Of a stretch of DNA of 7,363 bases, positions 5,230 through 7,363 are shown one piece after another. How positions within the stretch are numbered: the stretch's first letter is position 1; each line of letters begins with the position of its first letter. The translations under genes and the position numbers were made by a program. Source of the stretch: an uncultured Lachnoanaerobaculum sp. (GTDB lineage Bacteria; Bacillota; Clostridia; Lachnospirales; Lachnospiraceae). The stretch lies in assembly GCF_938015485.1 (NCBI RefSeq), contig NZ_CALLVU010000067.1, positions 1-7,363 of the forward strand, written 5' to 3'. Below the pieces are notes generated by a model. The model was not told the origin of the DNA, made no database searches, and saw nothing but the letters and a program-made list of their open reading frames with translations.

Positions 5230-6228
5230 TTGAGCATTATTGAAAATATTATAGATATACCTATGGAGCATGAAAGGAATGTCTGCGGTGAGTTTGACGT
5301 ATATCTAAAAAAGATAGAGAGGACTCTTAAAGTCAGTATGATTGCCAGAGACGGAAGCATAAAGATAATAGGACCTAAAGCCTACGTGGACAAGGCAAAA
5401 TCCGTATTCAACAACCTTATCGAGCTTTCAAAAAGGGGCAATCAGATTACAGAGCAGAACGTGGATTATGCACTTTCATTATCATTTACATTGGAAGACG
5501 ACAAGATACTTGAGATAGATCAGGATGTGATAGCCAGAACTATTTTGGGCAAGCCTATAAAGCCTAAGACTTTGGGTCAGAAGCAATATGTGGATCTTAT
5601 AAGAAACAAGATGATAGTCTTCGGTGTAGGACCTGCCGGTACGGGTAAGACATATTTGGCTATGGCTATGGCGATACAGGCTTTTAAAGACGGTGCCGTA
5701 AACAGGATTATTCTTACAAGGCCTGCTATTGAGGCCGGAGAGAAGCTCGGATTTTTGCCGGGAGATCTGCAAAGTAAGATAGATCCGTATCTGAGGCCGC
5801 TTTATGACGCACTGTATCAGATAATGGGTGCGGACAGCTTTTTACACAATCAGGAAAAAGGTCTTATAGAGGTGGCGCCTCTTGCATATATGAGAGGTAG
5901 AACCCTTGATAATGCTTTTATAATACTTGATGAGGCACAAAATACCACTCCGGCACAGATGAAGATGTTCCTTACAAGAATAGGTTTCGGCTCAAAGGTG
6001 ATAGTGACAGGAGATCAGAGCCAGAAGGATTTGCCGCAGGGGCAGACATCGGGACTTGATATTGCGCTGAAAATACTTAAGAATATTGATGATATAGGTG
6101 TTTGTATGTTTACAAATAAGGATGTTGTTCGTCATCCTTTGGTACAAAAGATTGTAGAAGCCTATGATATATATGAAAAGAAAAATATGTCAAAGGATAA
6201 GGAAGATAAAAAAAGATTTAGAAGATAA
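5230..6228 (+). CDS. phoH: PhoH-family ATPase (PhoL/YbeZ type)
   Basis: A complete 332-residue cytoplasmic P-loop protein. The N-terminal part (about 15-85) has the KH-like look of the family, with IKIIGPKAYVDKAKSVFNNL at 44-63. The ATPase domain follows: Walker A GPAGTGKT at 134-141 with K140 and T141, TRPAIEAGEKLGFLPGDL at 163-180, Walker B FIILDEAQN at 230-238, and VTGDQSQKDLPQG at 259-271. All are typical of PhoH/YbeZ. YbeZ binds ATP and in several bacteria is linked to the endoribonuclease YbeY in 16S rRNA maturation; its exact action is not settled. Here ybeY follows 25 bases after the stop, so the pair is co-transcribed. The start is TTG. No separate promoter was found between the rpsU terminator and this gene. 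The C-terminus ends in a short basic tail (KDKEDKKRFRR). Confidence 0.95.
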   Translation: MSIIENIIDIPMEHERNVCGEFDVYLKKIERTLKVSMIARDGSIKIIGPKAYVDKAKSVFNNLIELSKRGNQITEQNVDYALSLSFTLEDDKILEIDQDVIARTILGKPIKPKTLGQKQYVDLIRNKMIVFGVGPAGTGKTYLAMAMAIQAFKDGAVNRIILTRPAIEAGEKLGFLPGDLQSKIDPYLRPLYDALYQIMGADSFLHNQEKGLIEVAPLAYMRGRTLDNAFIILDEAQNTTPAQMKMFLTRIGFGSKVIVTGDQSQKDLPQGQTSGLDIALKILKNIDDIGVCMFTNKDVVRHPLVQKIVEAYDIYEKKNMSKDKEDKKRFRR

Positions 6229-6253
6229 GCCTTTTCGGCTTTGGCGAGGGAGT

Positions 6254-6748
6254 ATGACTATAGAGATAAGCTATGAGTCTGAAAAGAAACTAGATATACC
6301 GTATGAAGAGATAGTAAACAAAATGGTGGTATCGGCGCTTGACTTTGAAAATTGTCCTTATGAAGCAGAGGTTTCCGTAACTTTTGTGGACGATGAAGAG
6401 ATAAGGAAGATAAACAGTGAATACAGAGGAATTGATAAGTCTACCGATGTTTTATCATTTCCTTTTAACGAGTTTGAAATCCCCGGAAACTTTGATAATA
6501 TTGAAGAGAGTGTGGATGCCTTTAATCCTGAGACCGGTGAGCTTTTGCTTGGTGATATTATACTTTCAACAGATCATATAGTAGAGCAGGCCATAGAATA
6601 CGGTCACAGTGAGACCAGGGAACTTGCATTTTTGGTGGTACACTCCATGCTTCATCTGATGGGGTATGATCATATGGTGGATGAAGACAGAGTGGTTATG
6701 GAAGACAGACAAAGAAAAATTTTGGAGCTTGAAGGGATTAGCAGATAA
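6254..6748 (+). CDS. ybeY: Endoribonuclease YbeY, rRNA maturation factor
   Basis: A complete 164-residue metalloprotein of the UPF0054 family, which takes part in 16S rRNA 3'-end processing and 70S quality control. The zinc site HxxxHxxGxDH is intact as HSMLHLMGYDH at 130-140, with His130, His134 and His140. Upstream are the conserved blocks STDVLSFPF (63-71) and LLLGDIILS (97-105). I chose the ATG at 6254 because it follows GAGGGA (6246-6251) and gives the normal family length. An in-frame ATG at 6164 would add 30 unconserved-looking, basic residues, overlap phoH by 65 bases and has no Shine-Dalgarno site. The spacing at 6254 is short, about four bases from GAGG. A small hairpin (AAGCC 6227-6231, GGCTT 6237-6241) lies just before the site. 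The stop overlaps the next start (TAATG). Confidence 0.95.
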   Translation: MTIEISYESEKKLDIPYEEIVNKMVVSALDFENCPYEAEVSVTFVDDEEIRKINSEYRGIDKSTDVLSFPFNEFEIPGNFDNIEESVDAFNPETGELLLGDIILSTDHIVEQAIEYGHSETRELAFLVVHSMLHLMGYDHMVDEDRVVMEDRQRKILELEGISR

Positions 6749-7363
6749 TGCCGGTTAAAAAGACAAAGAGTGGATCTAATAATTTTTTGGTTCAGGGAGC
6801 CATATTGGCTGTAGCAGGAATACTTGTAAGACTGATAGGACTTGCATATAGAGTTCCGCTTCTTAGAATTATAGGAAGTGAAGGTATGGGATACTATTCC
6901 ACAGCATACAATCTATATGCAATCATTCTTTTGTTGTCCTCATATTCATTGCCGCTTGCGGTAAGCAAGATGGTTTCGGCAAGGATTGCAAAAAATGAGT
7001 ACAGGAATGCGGGAAAGATACTTAGAGCGGCTTTAATCTATGCAACTATAGTAGGCGGAATAGGATTCGGTATTGTATTTTTCGGTGCGGATTATTTTGC
7101 AAGCAGTCTGTATCAGATGCCTTTGGCAAAGTATGCACTGAAGAGCCTTGCCCCTACTATATGGATAATGGCTTATCTTGGAGTGTTTCGCGGATATTTC
7201 CAAGGACATTCCACAATGGTGCCTACAGCCGTTTCACAGATTTTTGAACAGGTGGTAAATGCGGCGGTATCTGTAGGAGCGGCATACTATTTGTGTGAGA
7301 TGGCGATAAAGGGTGCAAAGGGAAACGATGTAAAGGCGGCTTACGGTGCGGCGGGGGGGACTG
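6748..7363 (+). CDS. SpoVB/YtgP-like MOP-superfamily flippase (3' end missing)
   Basis: The first 205 codons of a multi-pass membrane protein, cut by the window edge. It begins at ATG 6748-6750, sharing one base with the ybeY stop (TAATG), so translation is probably coupled. The likely Shine-Dalgarno site lies inside ybeY (GAAGGGAT, about 6731-6738). After a short basic N-terminus (MPVKKTKSG) comes a first helix, FLVQGAILAVAGILVRLIGL (13-32). Then follow YRVPLLRIIGSEGMGYY, LPLAVSKMVSARIA and GYFQGHSTMVPTAVSQIFEQ, all typical of the SpoVB/YtgP branch of the MOP exporters, which includes lipid II and polysaccharide flippases. Whether this copy is a MurJ-like lipid II flippase or serves another lipid-linked substrate cannot be told from the N-terminal part. 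A run of seven G (7353-7359) encodes GG in the AAGGT motif and keeps the frame. Confidence 0.88.
   Translation, partial: MPVKKTKSGSNNFLVQGAILAVAGILVRLIGLAYRVPLLRIIGSEGMGYYSTAYNLYAIILLLSSYSLPLAVSKMVSARIAKNEYRNAGKILRAALIYATIVGGIGFGIVFFGADYFASSLYQMPLAKYALKSLAPTIWIMAYLGVFRGYFQGHSTMVPTAVSQIFEQVVNAAVSVGAAYYLCEMAIKGAKGNDVKAAYGAAGGT

Noticed and set aside
6227..6241. Terminator between phoH and ybeY (AAGCC/GGCTT hairpin)
   Set aside because: There are only five base pairs and no T-tract; the two genes are 25 bases apart and clearly one operon.
6164..6748. Longer YbeY starting at ATG 6164
   Set aside because: It overlaps phoH by 65 bases, has no ribosome site, and adds 30 residues not expected in YbeY; the 6254 start has GAGGGA upstream.

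Overview
The window looks like chromosome of a low-GC, AT-rich Firmicute, most likely a clostridial (Lachnospiraceae-type) anaerobe. The basis is codon choice (ATA, AGA and AAA rich), GGAGG-type Shine-Dalgarno sites, TTG starts on two genes, a rpsU-phoH-ybeY order, and a SpoVB/YtgP-like flippase. The family-level placement is an inference. All recognised genes are on the + strand.

Left part (1-3120): a gene for a SUKH (SMI1/KNR4)-like protein is split into two reading frames at a (TA)6 tract. Removing one TA would give one continuous 205-residue protein. Eleven bases later comes an intact CtpE-like cation P-type ATPase, which ends in a rho-independent terminator.

Middle part (3120-4580): a Fic-family protein with a C-terminal winged helix begins at TTG. 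Its Fic active-site motif is badly degenerate: the catalytic His is Lys and the anion-hole Gly/Arg positions are lost, so it is predicted to be dead for AMP transfer. A 363-base gap follows, holding a degenerate direct-repeat array with units of about 24 bases, a 12-bp inverted repeat reaching back over the Fic stop codon, and a separate dyad just before the next gene.

Right part (4580-7363): a small acidic protein of unknown function; then rpsU (S21) with a near-consensus extended -10 promoter and a strong terminator; phoH; ybeY; and the first 205 codons of a SpoVB/YtgP-type flippase that runs off the end. rpsU, phoH and ybeY are ribosome and rRNA maturation genes. This is a compact version of the Bacillus rpsU-to-era cluster, lacking yqeY, yqfA-yqfD and yqfF between rpsU and ybeY. 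No promoter was found for phoH, so it may depend on readthrough of the rpsU terminator.

The best candidates for something unusual are the TA-tract frameshift (a possible phase switch), the Fic-derived putative DNA-binding protein without catalytic residues, and the repeat array beside it. I found no complete new defence or mobile system.
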